A DNA stretch of 64,000 nt, taken from assembly GCF_030150205.1 (NCBI RefSeq), contig NZ_JASLGT010000009.1, positions 372,001 through 436,000 on the forward strand, written 5' to 3'. The notes below the pieces were generated by a model that was given only the letters and a program-made list of their open reading frames with translations, searched no databases and was not told where the DNA came from. The translations under genes were made by a program, and so were the position numbers. The DNA is from Niabella sp. Lineage in GTDB: Bacteria; Bacteroidota; Bacteroidia; Chitinophagales; Chitinophagaceae. Positions 44,812-55,700 of this stretch are shown one piece after another. Numbering within the stretch: the stretch's first letter is position 1; each line of letters starts with the position of its first letter.

Positions 44812-46351
44812 TCACCTGACCCTCAGGCCCTGTGGGTCCCGGGCAAACAGGTATGCATCGTATTCAATAAAGTCTGTAGCCTTAATCTGTACCGTTTCTG
44901 CCTTGCCATCTTTTACGGTAAAAGTAGCAGGAAAGATACCAAAACCGATATTGGAATAGGTGAGCCGGAATGTATGATTGTCCATATACTCCAGCGTAGC
45001 CGTAAGATCGGGATGGTGCTGGAAAGAGCAATGAAGCTGGTTGTTGCCTGCTTTTGTAATATGAATGGCTCCATAAACGGTGTTGTAATAATCACCGGTA
45101 TAGGCCTCCAGCGGTATGGGGGTATTGGCGTGCGCATCGACCCGTTGCTGCATCTTTTTCAGATCGGTTTCCATCTGCTTGTTGTTTTTGGCAGCAATGC
45201 CCTGCAGGAACCGGCTCCGGTCTTTATAGGGCATGCCCAGGTAGGCATCCAGCAGTTGATAACGTAGGGCTTCAAAAAAGCTTTGATTATCGTTATTGGT
45301 CAGTATCGTAATACCCAGTTTTTCTTCGGGTACAAAGCAAACATTGGTTACAAAACCAAAAGCGCCTCCGGTATGCCAGTACACCTGCCGGCCATTATAG
45401 TCGGCGGAGTAAACGCCCAGTCCGTAGGTTACAAAGTGAATGGGGTAATTATTGTTCTTGCGGTTGTTCACCGTAATGTTCGCGTCCCTGGTTTTTTGCA
45501 GTACTTCCCAGGGCAGAATGCGGTTTCCTTCAAAACGGCCGCTGTCCAGCTGCATCCGTAACCAGCGTGTAAGATCCTTTACATTGCTGACCATACTGGC
45601 GGCCGGACCCAGATTATCAATCCGGTCAAAAGGCAAAACGGTAAGGGCGCTAAACATATTGCTGTGCGGGGAAGCAACATTCGACCGTTGTGCCATACCG
45701 GCGGTATTCATATAGGTATTGCGCATACCCAGGGGGGTAAGTACCTGCTCCTGTACATACTGTTCCCAGGTTTGTCCGGTTACTTTTTGAAGGACCTGGC
45801 CGGCTGTTAAAAAGCCCGAGTTGCAGTACCCGTAATCCTGCCGGAACTGGCCGGCAGGTTTCAGATAGCGCAGTTTCCACAAGATGGAATCCTTAGGAAG
45901 GCTGGCGTCCCAAAAGGTAAAGTCGCCCTGGAAGGTACGCGTGCCCAGCCGGTGGCACAGCACATCGCGGAGGGTGATCAGTTGGGTAGTGGTGCTATCC
46001 CACATACGGAACCAGGGCAGGTACCGGGTGATTTTATCGTTGAGGGAATAGTTTTTTTTCATGATCCAGTTTGGCAATAGCGGTTCCGGTGAATAGTTTG
46101 GAATTGGACGCAATCATAAAAAGCGTGTTTTCATCCACCTTGTCCGGTTTATTCACCTGGCGCACGCCATATCCTTTTTGCAGGATCACCTGGCCGTCTT
46201 TTACAATGGCGATGGCCAGCCCGGGGATCTGCCATTCTTTCATTCCTCTTTGGATATAGCTATCCAGGCTGTCGGTAATGAATGCCGGAGTTTGGGCCAT
46301 CGACAGGGCCGCTGCAAAACTACCAGCTGCCAGTAAGATCCATTTTTTCAT
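44812..46351 (-). pseudogene. beta-lactamase-fold serine hydrolase split by a frameshift at an A8 tract
   Basis: The N-terminal frame (46351 to 46034) has a signal peptide and the SxxK nucleophile motif S82-N-S-K85. The second frame (ending at 44812) holds the rest: SLNDKITRYLP, the tyrosine motif DYGYCNSG and VYWHTGGAFGF. The two overlap at eight T residues (46052-46059; A8 on the coding strand). Removing one base joins EK directly to NYSLNDKITRYLP and restores a full class C-like hydrolase of ~512 residues. A base-calling error, a true mutation and phase variation are all possible. The intact protein would be a periplasmic peptidase or esterase. Confidence 0.85.
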
Positions 46352-46710
46352 AATGCTGTTTCATTAAGGATGATGCAATGCGGGGATAAAAATAATAAAA
46401 GGGCGGCATAGCACCCATAAAAGGCGGATACAGTCCATCCGAACTATGAACAGGGAGCAGAGTATGGCCGCACTGCACCTGTATGATTGCTTCGATGATC
46501 TTCCCGGTATTTCCACAGTAACTGGTATTATCGTTTAATTTAAGGCCAGAAGATGACTGTTGTTGCGGCACTCAGTCTGGAAATGAACCGGTAAATATGC
46601 TCATTGACCGATAGCAATTGCCGTTTTGGCCATTGCTGAAAGCGAAGGGCTGCCCGGGAAACTATCTTCATATGGTTATTTTTAATACTTAATTTTTAAT
46701 CTATACGAAA
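46352..46710. other. intergenic region between divergent genes
   Basis: No gene, repeat or RNA was recognised. It must contain the promoters of the serine hydrolase (minus strand) and of the Pro/Ala-rich protein (plus strand). An 83-codon frame on the minus strand (46571-46320) shows no coding character. Confidence 0.45.
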
Positions 46711-47151
46711 ATGAAACGTCTTTTACTGGCTTTTCTGCTGAGCGGCGGTCTTTATGCAGCTTCATTTGCGCAGGTAACTCCGGCAACACCGGTAGCTGCA
46801 AAAGAACATAAAAAATCTACGGGTACTACAAAATCGGGGAAACCGGATATGCGGATAAAAGCAAACAGGGATGCAGCCAAAGCACAGGTACAGCCTGTTG
46901 CGCCGGCTCCGGCACCTCAGCCCAAACCCAAACCTGCAGTGGCAAAAGTGAAAGCCACCGTTCCTCCGGTCGTAGCTCCGGCACCAACACCGGCGCCCCG
47001 TCCGGCAGTTACTCCAAAAGTTCAGCAAACAGTAGCTTCGGCTGATCCGGTGGTGGGTACCGACGCAAAAGGAAGAACGATCTACAGGGGAAAAAGAGGG
47101 GGTACCTACTATATCAATAAAAACGGACATAAAGAATACGTAAAACAATAG
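46711..47151 (+). CDS. Pro/Ala-rich secreted protein with basic C-terminal domain
   Basis: A 146-residue protein with a signal peptide (residues 1-21, ending SFAQ). It has a Lys-rich stretch, a low-complexity PAPAPQPKPKP region (about 66-112), and a C-terminal ~30 residues (GRTIYRGKRGGTYYINKNG) like the short basic adaptor motif first named in chlorella viruses. That motif is found in many Bacteroidota envelope proteins. The Pro-rich part may span the peptidoglycan layer. Its function is unknown. A terminator follows 23 bases after the stop. Confidence 0.75.
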   Translation: MKRLLLAFLLSGGLYAASFAQVTPATPVAAKEHKKSTGTTKSGKPDMRIKANRDAAKAQVQPVAPAPAPQPKPKPAVAKVKATVPPVVAPAPTPAPRPAVTPKVQQTVASADPVVGTDAKGRTIYRGKRGGTYYINKNGHKEYVKQ

Positions 47152-47174
47152 GCAAAACTTAGAGGCAAAGACAG

Positions 47175-47205
47175 GCGTTCCGGTTTATACCGGGGCGCTT
47201 TTTTG
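47175..47205 (+). terminator. rho-independent terminator
   Basis: GCGTTCCGGT pairs with ACCGGGGCGC (two G-T pairs, four-base loop TTAT) and a run of T follows. It ends the Pro/Ala-rich protein gene. Confidence 0.85.
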
Positions 47206-47354
47206 TTTTCAAAATTCCATCCGGCCGGAGCCGGGAAAAGGCGATGTATAAAACGCCTTCTGTGCCGGAGCCTTCCAACGGAACCTTTATTTTAAAGGAG
47301 GGCTTTCTTTAACAGATTATGTTTTTCAATGGGATATTTAGTACATTTATCGGG

Positions 47355-48398
47355 ATGAATGACCCGATTATAAAGTGCCTCAGGATCGCAGCAATTATCG
47401 AAGAAACAGCGCATGCAAAAACCTTTATTGTAGAACCGTTGGATGGCTGGCAACCGGTATACCGGCCGGGGCAGTTCCTCACCCTTGTTTTTCAAAATCA
47501 CCTGGGGGAACAGCGGCGTTCTTTTTCCATTTCTTCCAGCCCGGTTACTGACCGGCGTCTTGCTTTTACGGTAAAAAAGCTGGATAACGGTGAATTCAGC
47601 CGGTACCTGATTTATAAAGCAAGAACCGGTGATGTATTGAAAACTTCCGGGATCAGCGGTTTTTTTGTGTTGCCGGAAGTGACCCAAGGTAAGCAATTCT
47701 GTTTCCTGGCAGCGGGAAGTGGCATTACTCCTTGTTTTTCGCTGATCAAAACGCTGTTAGCTACCACGGATGCGCAAATCATCCTGTTGTACAGCAACCG
47801 TTCAGAAGCCGATACGATTTTTTATGAAGCGCTAAAATTGCTACGGGATGCTTATGCCGGCCGGTTACTGATCCATTTTATGTTCAGCAACCATCCGCAG
47901 GTATTACAAAAACGACTCAGCCACTGGGTGCTTACGCACTTGTTAGCGCAACACCTGCCGGTACAGATCCGGAGGAATACGCTGTTTTATATATGTGGGC
48001 CCTATGATTATATGCTGATGGCCGAAATTTCGCTGAAAAGCAACGGGGTGAAGGGAAACCAGATCATGAAGGAAGATTTTTATCCGCTACCGCGCCTGGT
48101 AAAGCCCAGGCCACCAGACCTGGAAGCGCATAAGGTAACCATATATATAGGGCGGGTAGTACGGGAGCTGGTGGTGCAATACCCCGATGCCATAACCGCG
48201 GCAGGTAAACGGACAGGGCTCACATTGCCTTATAGCTGTGAGTCGGGCCAATGTGGCAGCTGCGTGGCTACCTGTACCTCGGGAAAGATCTGGATGGCGT
48301 ATAATGAAGTGCTAACGGATGAGGAAATTGCCCGGGGACGTGTGCTTACCTGCCAGGGATACCCGATCGAAGGAGATGCTTCTATCGTATTTGAGTAG
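47355..48398 (+). CDS. flavin- and [2Fe-2S]-containing oxidoreductase (ferredoxin reductase type)
   Basis: The ATG at 47355 is preferred over 47319 because the fold begins at residue ~5 from it. The 347-residue protein has an FAD domain (RRSFSISSSP at 54-63), an NAD(P) domain (AAGSGITP, YICGPYDYM) and a C-terminal plant-type [2Fe-2S] ferredoxin with C295, C300, C303 and C333. This order is that of phenylacetyl-CoA epoxidase reductase (PaaE) and related hydroxylase reductases. It passes electrons from NAD(P)H to an oxygenase or desaturase. No oxygenase is next to it; the JmjC enzyme at 40943 needs no such partner. Confidence 0.9.
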   Translation: MNDPIIKCLRIAAIIEETAHAKTFIVEPLDGWQPVYRPGQFLTLVFQNHLGEQRRSFSISSSPVTDRRLAFTVKKLDNGEFSRYLIYKARTGDVLKTSGISGFFVLPEVTQGKQFCFLAAGSGITPCFSLIKTLLATTDAQIILLYSNRSEADTIFYEALKLLRDAYAGRLLIHFMFSNHPQVLQKRLSHWVLTHLLAQHLPVQIRRNTLFYICGPYDYMLMAEISLKSNGVKGNQIMKEDFYPLPRLVKPRPPDLEAHKVTIYIGRVVRELVVQYPDAITAAGKRTGLTLPYSCESGQCGSCVATCTSGKIWMAYNEVLTDEEIARGRVLTCQGYPIEGDASIVFE

Positions 48399-48625
48399 GA
48401 GTGTATTCGTGATCCGGCGAAGAATATCCGGCATTCATGGAATAAATACAGGCGCTCGTCGAATTTTTTCAATTAACATTTTTTTAGCGAATAACTTTAT
48501 AACAGCTAAAGAGAAACATTGACTATTTCTGAAAATATTACATGCAACCACAGCTAACTGCTTTTGATTCTGAAAAACAATTCTCGTATTTTTTTAGTGG
48601 CGTAATTACTTCTTTGAGCAGGGGT

Positions 48626-49525
48626 TTAACGCGTGGTTATGGAGCCCGCCAGGAGTATTGAATCTCTTCGTTCCTGCTTTTTCATGATTTCCGGAAGCCA
48701 GGCGGATAAATGGCTTTTTAAACTGTCGGAAGAAATGCTAAGTGCCGCCGGATCTCCGGTAAGTTTAAACCAGGGACGGGGTTGCCCAAACGGGTATTGT
48801 CCAAATACCACAACGGGAGTTCCGTTTGCCACTTCCTGGTTATTCTTTAAGATCCATTGGTCTGCCCAGCTGTAAAGGAACTGCGCATCGCGCTGCTGGA
48901 GGCGCATGCAGCTATGGGATGCCGGATAGCCGGGCAGGGCATATTCATGAAATCCGATGCCCCAGGTATTATGTACGTTAAAGTTCCATTTGAGCACCCA
49001 TTCATCGTTAACGGTACTATTGGTTTTGCGGGCCTTCCAGTTTGTAAAATACAGATGGGCAGGAGTGGGCTTGCTTTTGCGGCCGGTATTGGTTGGCCCT
49101 GTGAGCACCAGTTTGCCATTTTCATAAGCCGCAAAGGCCTGAGCCTGGAGCGAGAACACAAGGATCTTATGAATGTCTTTTAAGAACAAGGCCTCTTCAG
49201 GAAAGGGCATGTATGCGGTAAGGGGAAGGGAAAAATCGCTGGGTACCAGGATGCTGTCAAGGCTCCGGATATGGTTGGAATCGGTGCGGTTAATGGCTGT
49301 TAACAGGTCCAGATGACGGGCGCCATCAAAGCTGTCTTTTAATGCCTGCCATTCTTTCTTTTTTACAAAATGGTAGGTGAGCTGTGGGCGTTCCGGAACC
49401 GGTTCCGTTTTTACAACGGAGTCTTTCACCTGCGGCGGGGGGATCGGATTGGCTTTTTTTTCAACCGCTGTGCAGGCGATAAACAGCGTACAAATAACTG
49501 CAGCAGTCAGGAAGTTGGCGTTCAT
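48626..49525 (-). CDS. L,D-transpeptidase (YkuD)-like lipoprotein
   Basis: The start at 49525 gives a lipobox FIAC (C18); an upstream codon at 49546 would place it later without need. Of 299 residues, about 85-250 form the YkuD domain. The catalytic motif is visible as H193 in GIGFHEY and PASHSCMRL with C206. The family forms 3-3 cross-links in peptidoglycan or attaches proteins to it. A Pro-rich linker (NPIPPPQVKDS) follows the lipid anchor. It is a single gene with no evident operon partner. Confidence 0.88.
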   Translation of the reverse strand: MNANFLTAAVICTLFIACTAVEKKANPIPPPQVKDSVVKTEPVPERPQLTYHFVKKKEWQALKDSFDGARHLDLLTAINRTDSNHIRSLDSILVPSDFSLPLTAYMPFPEEALFLKDIHKILVFSLQAQAFAAYENGKLVLTGPTNTGRKSKPTPAHLYFTNWKARKTNSTVNDEWVLKWNFNVHNTWGIGFHEYALPGYPASHSCMRLQQRDAQFLYSWADQWILKNNQEVANGTPVVVFGQYPFGQPRPWFKLTGDPAALSISSDSLKSHLSAWLPEIMKKQERRDSILLAGSITTR

Positions 49526-49736
49526 GTTATAGTAATTGCAGCGCAATATCGGTAAAAAAAAGCACAGAAGCGTAACGCTTTGTTTAAATCTTCATCACCA
49601 ATTCCGGCGAGGGATATGCATGGTTTGGGAAGGGCGAAAAAGGGTGGAAGTAACTGCAGAAGCGGGGATACCGGGGCCCTTTTTCAAACAGAAAGATGTA
49701 TATTCGTAACCATTCACGTTAAATAAAAATTACTAT

Positions 49737-50897
49737 ATGAAAAGAGAAAAATTGCGCGTTGGTATGATCGGTGGGGGAAAGGATGCTTTTATCGGAGCAG
49801 TGCATCGGCTGGCGTTTAATATGGACGGATTGATTGAGCTGAGCTGCGGAGCGCTTAGTGTGCATCCGGATGTGGCCCGGGAATCTGGTGAATTGCTTTT
49901 TCTGCCCGAAGACCGTACCTATCTCAATTATGAAGAAATGATCCGTAAGGAAAGTGAGCTCCCGGAAGATAAACGCATTCATTTTGTATCGATCGTAACC
50001 CCCAATTTTGTGCATTTTGCGCCGGCCATGATGGCGCTGGAACATGGGTTTCATGTGGTGATCGAAAAGCCGATGGTATTTAGCCTGGATGAGGCCCGGC
50101 AATTGCAGCAGAAGGTAAAGGAAACCGGGCTGATGCTTTGCCTTACACATACCTATACCGGTTACCCGATGGTGAAACAGGCCCGCCAGATGGTGGCGGA
50201 AGGGGCATTTGGAAAAATAAGAAAAGTATATGTAGAATATCCGCAGGGCTGGCTGAGCCGTTTGTCTGAGCGCGAAGGAAATGCCCAGGCTGCCTGGCGT
50301 ACAGACCCGAAAAAGAGCGGTAAAAGTGGTTGTATGGGCGATATCGGTACCCATGCGGCAAACCTTGCGGAATATATTACCGGTCAACAGATCTCTAAAC
50401 TTTGTGCAGACCTGAATACGATCGTAGAAGGCCGGAACCTGGATGATGATGGTGCGGTATTGCTGAAATTTGACCAGGGCGCATCAGGAGTGCTCATTGC
50501 CAGCCAGGTGGCTGCCGGTGAAGAAAATGCGTTAAAGATTAAGGTTTACGGAGAAAAGGGCGGATTGGAATGGCATCAGCAGGAACCAAATACATTGCTG
50601 GTGAAATGGCTGGATGCACCCACACAGGTTTATCGCGCGGGCAGTGGCTACCTGGGCGATTATGCAAAACATAACTGCCGTACTCCCGGAGGGCATCCCG
50701 AGGGATACCTGGAAGCATTTGCCAACCACTACCGGAACTTTGCTACGGCATTACAGGCAAAAATACACAACGAAACCCCGTCCAAAGAAAGCCTCGACTT
50801 CCCCTCTGTAGATGATGGCGTACGGGGCATGGCATTTATCGATAATGTGGTTGCTTCCGCGCAATCGGACCAGAAGTGGTGGGATTTTGCGGTTTAA
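49737..50897 (+). CDS. Gfo/Idh/MocA-family oxidoreductase
   Basis: A 386-residue cytoplasmic NAD(P)-dependent dehydrogenase. The Rossmann motif GMIGGGKDAFIG (9-20) and the EKP motif (E110-K111-P112) are present. The substrate side has GDIGTHAANL with D202 and H206, which fits sugar or inositol dehydrogenases. The C-terminal domain carries a GGHPEGYLEAFANHY stretch common in such enzymes of Bacteroidota. The substrate is unknown. It stands alone, with its own terminator directly behind. Confidence 0.9.
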   Translation: MKREKLRVGMIGGGKDAFIGAVHRLAFNMDGLIELSCGALSVHPDVARESGELLFLPEDRTYLNYEEMIRKESELPEDKRIHFVSIVTPNFVHFAPAMMALEHGFHVVIEKPMVFSLDEARQLQQKVKETGLMLCLTHTYTGYPMVKQARQMVAEGAFGKIRKVYVEYPQGWLSRLSEREGNAQAAWRTDPKKSGKSGCMGDIGTHAANLAEYITGQQISKLCADLNTIVEGRNLDDDGAVLLKFDQGASGVLIASQVAAGEENALKIKVYGEKGGLEWHQQEPNTLLVKWLDAPTQVYRAGSGYLGDYAKHNCRTPGGHPEGYLEAFANHYRNFATALQAKIHNETPSKESLDFPSVDDGVRGMAFIDNVVASAQSDQKWWDFAV

Positions 50898-50907
50898 GTT
50901 ATTAGCT

Positions 50908-50947
50908 ATCAGCCTTTAGCGGAACGTAGCTGAAGGCTGATTTTTTG
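50908..50947 (+). terminator. rho-independent terminator
   Basis: ATCAGCCTTTAGC pairs with GCTGAAGGCTGAT (13 positions, one T-G pair, eight-base loop) and TTTTT follows. Its right arm contains the word CTGAAGGCTGAT found in the dispersed repeat family near 9146, so a repeat copy may have been taken up as a terminator. Confidence 0.88.
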
Positions 50948-51423
50948 TTCCATGTTCCAGGTTTATAAATGAACCGGCATCAAAATTATCTTTATAGGGG
51001 GTGTACCTACGGCACACCCAATGATCTTCGGCCGTAACCTGGCTACCAATAGATTGTTTCGATGGAACAAAGCAGGTAAAATGTTTTTGGGCCCGTCACG
51101 CTTTGTATTTGAATATTGTTTATGAATGCCATTGCCTCTTTTCAGAACCCTGTATCAGAACAGCTCACCTGTTGCATACCGGTTGCTCAATAAATTGCCA
51201 TACTGATAATTTTGATCGCGGTTCATTATTAACGTTTCAGGTTGGTTTCGTTTTCGGCCTGGCGTTTTGGCTATTGGATACCGGCTCCATGATCTCCTTA
51301 AGATATAGGTATTCCAGATCAGAGCGGATCTAACGTGAAACATTGAACGTTAAACTGTCTCCGGCTACTGAAAACTGATAACTGATAACTGAGGACTGAT
51401 AGCTGAAAGCTGATGAGCGCCCG
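50948..51423. other. intergenic region before the efflux operon end
   Basis: No supported gene was seen. A 76-codon frame (51103-51333) is Cys- and Arg-rich and has no recognisable family, so it is not called. Repeat words of the CTGATAACTGA type fill 51366-51415, next to the stop of the outer-membrane factor gene. Confidence 0.5.
51366..51415. repeat. CTGATAACTGA-type micro-repeats
   Basis: The stretch reads as successive ACTGAAAACTGATA, ACTGATAACTGA and GGACTGATAGCTGA words. It is the same family as at 9093, 39971 (reverse orientation) and 61369, and lies directly after an operon end. Confidence 0.7.
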
Positions 51424-52761
51424 CTATTTCAAAATAGCCCCCTTCAGCCGCATCAGCTCTGTTTCGGACAGTTTGGTATTATACCGGGCCTCAATCAGCC
51501 GGTCAAAAGCCTGGGCCATGCTCAGCTGCGCTTCACGTAACTGTACCAACGTAGCCATTCCTAATTTGTAGGTCTGAAAAACAATGTCTACATTTTCCTT
51601 AGCCAGCTCAATATTCTCCTCTTCCAGTTTCAGTGCGCGTTTTTGCTGGTCATAATTTTTGTAGGAATTGAGCACATTCAGGTTGATCAGGGATCGTTGA
51701 TTATCGTAATTCAATTCTTCCATTTTTAACCCCCACTGACTTTGCCGGATATCCCGCCTTGCCGATAACTGGTTAAAGATGGGAATTACAGCCGTTAACC
51801 CGTAGTTATATCCATGACTTTGATTAAACAGGGTAGAGAAGGGGTTGATGACCTTTTTATTTTCCGTGCGCGTAAAATTGTACATGGAATTAAACGAAAG
51901 CGTGGGGTAAAGCCCGGCCTTGCTTTCCTTTAATGCATATTGCGCGATCTGGATCCGGGCCCTTGCCAGTTGCAGTGAGGGGTTGTTCTGTTCAATCCCA
52001 TCCAGGATGTTGCCAAGGGCCAGGTCGTAATTGAGGGGAATGGTATCCGGAATATCGAAGGCTGCACCACTGATCTGGCTGTTCATCGCCTGGGCCAGTT
52101 GTTCTTTCAATTGGGCTACCTGCACTTCCTGTTGCATCCGCAATGATTTCTGACTGTTCAGGTCCACCTTGCTTTGCAGTACATCCGGTTTGGCCCCGGT
52201 ACCGATATCCAGTTTATTCTGGGCCAGTTTTGCCCGCTCCTCATTCAGCTTTATCTGTACATCGGTGGCTTCAATTTGCTGCTTGCTTCTTGCAATGGCG
52301 TAATAATTGGCAATAACCGCGGCAATGGTGTTCACGATCTGCTCTTTGATGGTATAAGATCCGGCTTCCAGCAGGGCCGCTGCTTTGTCGCGGGTGGCAA
52401 ACATTTTTAAGCCATCAAACAATACCCAGTTCAGTGAAACATTCGCCTGGATGTTATTGCTCCGGAGATTGCTGGACTTCCGCTGCGTACCATCGGCCAG
52501 GGTTTGTTTCTGGCTGTTATTGGTATTGGTAAGACCGGCATTGCCGTTTACACTGGGCAGGAATACCATATTGCGGTAGCTGTAATCGATGGACGCAATG
52601 GTGGAATCGTTTTTTGATAATTGTATCTGGTAGTTATTAAGCAGGGCGGTTGCGATGGCTTCTTCCAGGGTTAATAGTCGCTGGGCCCGAACCGGTGCGG
52701 CGCATACCAGCAGCAGCAGGAAGAGGAACAGATGCTGTATTTTATAAAAACCGTTGTTCAT
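51424..52761 (-). CDS. TolC-like outer-membrane efflux protein
   Basis: A 445-residue protein with a signal peptide (ends APVRAQ) and the two repeated outer-membrane efflux domains rich in long helices, with LTLEEAIATALLNN at the start. Typical TolC marks are NPSLQLARARIQIA and LRAKGAI-like residues at the end (ETELMRLKGAIL). It forms the outer-membrane exit channel of the tripartite pump encoded just upstream; the gap to the RND gene is three bases. Confidence 0.95.
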   Translation of the reverse strand: MNNGFYKIQHLFLFLLLLVCAAPVRAQRLLTLEEAIATALLNNYQIQLSKNDSTIASIDYSYRNMVFLPSVNGNAGLTNTNNSQKQTLADGTQRKSSNLRSNNIQANVSLNWVLFDGLKMFATRDKAAALLEAGSYTIKEQIVNTIAAVIANYYAIARSKQQIEATDVQIKLNEERAKLAQNKLDIGTGAKPDVLQSKVDLNSQKSLRMQQEVQVAQLKEQLAQAMNSQISGAAFDIPDTIPLNYDLALGNILDGIEQNNPSLQLARARIQIAQYALKESKAGLYPTLSFNSMYNFTRTENKKVINPFSTLFNQSHGYNYGLTAVIPIFNQLSARRDIRQSQWGLKMEELNYDNQRSLINLNVLNSYKNYDQQKRALKLEEENIELAKENVDIVFQTYKLGMATLVQLREAQLSMAQAFDRLIEARYNTKLSETELMRLKGAILK

Positions 52762-52764
52762 TTA

Positions 52765-55700
52765 TTAATTTTTTTGTGTGCTATTATCTTCCTGCCGGAG
52801 CATTTCATCAAATTCTTTATTCTTTTTATTGGAAGAAAGATAACTGTAAATAGCAGGTATCACATACAGGGTAAGCACCAGCGAAAAAATGATACCGCCT
52901 ACAATTACAATACCCAGCGGAATACGGCTGGTGGCCGCAGCGCCCAGCGACAAGGCAATGGGCAGCGCGCCCAGGGCCATGGTCATACTCGTCATAAGAA
53001 TGGGGCGCAGCCGCTGGCCTGCGGCAAAAATTACGGCGTCTATTTTGCCCATGTTCTTCTTGCGGCTCTGGTTGGCAAATTCCACGATCAGGATCCCGTT
53101 CTTGGTTACCAGCCCAATAAGCATGATCATACCGATCTCTGAAAAAATATTGAGGGTATGCCCGAAGATCCAGAGGGAAAGCAGGGCACCCGCCAGGGCC
53201 AGGGGTACCGTAATCATGATGATAAGGGGATCCACAAAACTTTCGAACTGTGCGGCCAGGATCAGGAAGATGAGGCCCAGTGCCAGCAAAAAGGCAAAGC
53301 TGGTATTGCTGCTGCTTTCCGCAAAATCACGGGCAGAGCCACTCAGGGAGCTGGTAAAGGATTCGTCCAGTACCTTTTTTGCGATCCGGTTCATTTCTTT
53401 TACTCCATCACCCACGGTATGGCCTTCTGTAAGTCCGGCAGATATAGTGGCCGATTTATAACGGTTGAAGTGGTAAATAGTGGGCGGGGTAGTGGATTCT
53501 ACCGCAGTGGTAATATTATCCAGGCTGATCAGTTGCCCCAGGTTGTTGCGTACAAATATCTTTTTCAGGTCGTTGGGATCGTCACGGTTTATACGGTCTA
53601 CCTGCGCCATTACCTGGTATTGCTTTCCGCTCCGGGTAAAATAGCCCAGGCGCTGGTTACTATAGGCCGTTTGCAATGCCTGCGACACATCGCTGATGGT
53701 AACACCCAACTGTGCCGCTTTTAATCGGTCTACATGTACCCGCAGCTCTGGTTTATTAAACTTAAGATCGGCATCTACCTGCTGCAGGATATCGCTTTTA
53801 TTACATTCATCCAGGAACCTGGGCAGGATCTCGGAAAGCTTTTCAAAGTCGTTGTTCTGGATCACAAACTGCACATCCTGTCCGCCGCGGCGGTTTACCT
53901 GGATGGTTTGATCCTGTATGGCGAAGGCCCGGGCTTCAGTGTATTTAGAAACATGCCGGTTTACATAATCCACGATCTCTTTTTGCGAGCGGCTCCGCTC
54001 ATTGGGGGGCACCAGTCGTACCCGAACCATTCCGGAGTTGGCGCTTCCGCTCATCCTTGACCCGGTAATGGAAAGCACGATCTCTTTTTCAGGAACAGAA
54101 TCGATGAGGAACTGCGACACCTTGTTCACATAGTCATCCATGGCATAAAAAGAGGTTCCTTCCGGTGCCGTAAGGTTTAACCGGAACTGGCTTTTGTCTT
54201 CCATGGGCGCCAGTTCCGATTGGATATTCCGGCCAATGAACAGAATGATACCAAAACAAGCGACAACGATCAGCCAGGATACCCAGCGTACATTCATAAA
54301 TGCTTTAAGGGACCGCTCATAATATTGCTCCATCCCCCGGAAAAAGGGTTCCGTTTTATTGTAGAACCAGGAATGCTTATGTACGTTCTTTTTAGCAACA
54401 AAAACGTTTAAGACCGGCGTTAGGGTAAGCGATACAAAGGCAGAGATCAATACGGCACCGGCTACCACAATGCCAAATTCGCGGAACAGGCTGCCTACAA
54501 ATCCCTGCAGGAAGATGATCGGAAGGAAAACGACCGCAAGCGTGATGGAAGTGGCGATCACCGCAAAGTAGATCTCTTTGGAACCTTCCAGGGCGGCTTT
54601 CCGCTTACTCATGCCCTGCTCCAGTTTTTTAAAGATATTTTCCGTAACCACAATACCGTCATCCACCACCAGACCCGTTGCCAGTACGATGGCCAGGAGC
54701 GACAATACGTTGATGGTATAGCCCATAACATACATGATGAAGAAGGCACCGATCAACGAAACGGGGATGTCGATGAGCGGACGAATGGATAGTACCCAGT
54801 CGCGGAAGAAGAGGTAGATGATGATCACCACCAGCCCGATGGCAATAAACAGGGTTTCTTCTACTTCCGTGATCGATTTTTTAATGTACTGGGTCTGATC
54901 CAGCGCGATATTTAGTTTGATATCATCCGGTACTTCTTTTTTTATGATTTCGAGCCGCTTGTAAAATTCATTGGAAATAGAAACATAGTTAGCGCCCGGC
55001 TGTGGAACAATGGCCAGCGCAATCATGGGAATGGCACTTTCTTTTAATGCAGATTCTTCGTTCTCCGGTCCCAGCACCACATTGGCCACATCTTTCACCC
55101 GGATATCGGCACCGCCTACATTTTTAACAATGATGTTTTCGAATTCTTCTTCGGTGTCGAGCCGGCCAAACGTCCGGATGGTGAGCTCCGTATTTTCACC
55201 GGTCAGTTTACCGGAGGGCAGCTCAATATTTTGCCGTTGAAGGGCCGATTGGATATCGGCCGCTGTAATGTTGAACGCGGCCATTTTATTGGGATCGAGC
55301 CATAGCCGCATGGCAAAGCGCTTTTGACCCCAGGTGTCGATGCTGCTGACACCGGGAATGGTTTGCAGGCGGTCGATCAGGTTATTGGTGGCATATTCTG
55401 TTAACTCCAACGGGTTCCGGGTACTGCTTTGCACCGTCATGGATAGAATGGGTTCTGCACTGGCATCGGCCTTGGTTACCGCAGAAGGTTCTTCGAGGTC
55501 GGGAGGCAGCTGGCGCTGTGCCGCAGAAACCTTATCCCGTACATCATTGGCCGCGGCTTCCAGGTTGGCGCCTACTTCAAATTCCACATTAATATTGCTG
55601 CTGCCGTTACTGCTGCTGGACGTAATATTCCGGATACCGGCGATACCGTTGATGGCATCCTCCAGGGGTTCCGTGATCTGGCTTTCGATGATGTCGGCAT

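Noticed and set aside
44803..45715. Several plus-strand frames (44803-45267, 45283-45561, 45452-45715) opposite the serine hydrolase
   Set aside because: They are antisense to a gene with clear family motifs and show none of their own.
46320..46571. 83-codon minus-strand frame upstream of the serine hydrolase
   Set aside because: It overlaps the promoter and start of the hydrolase and its sequence has no coding character.
51103..51333. 76-codon frame between the Gfo/Idh/MocA gene and the efflux operon
   Set aside because: No family, no clear start signal and an odd composition (Cys and Arg rich); it borders repeat sequence.
52732..54060. Plus-strand frames of 108-190 codons opposite the RND transporter gene
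   Set aside because: They are antisense shadows of a complete RND gene with all expected motifs.
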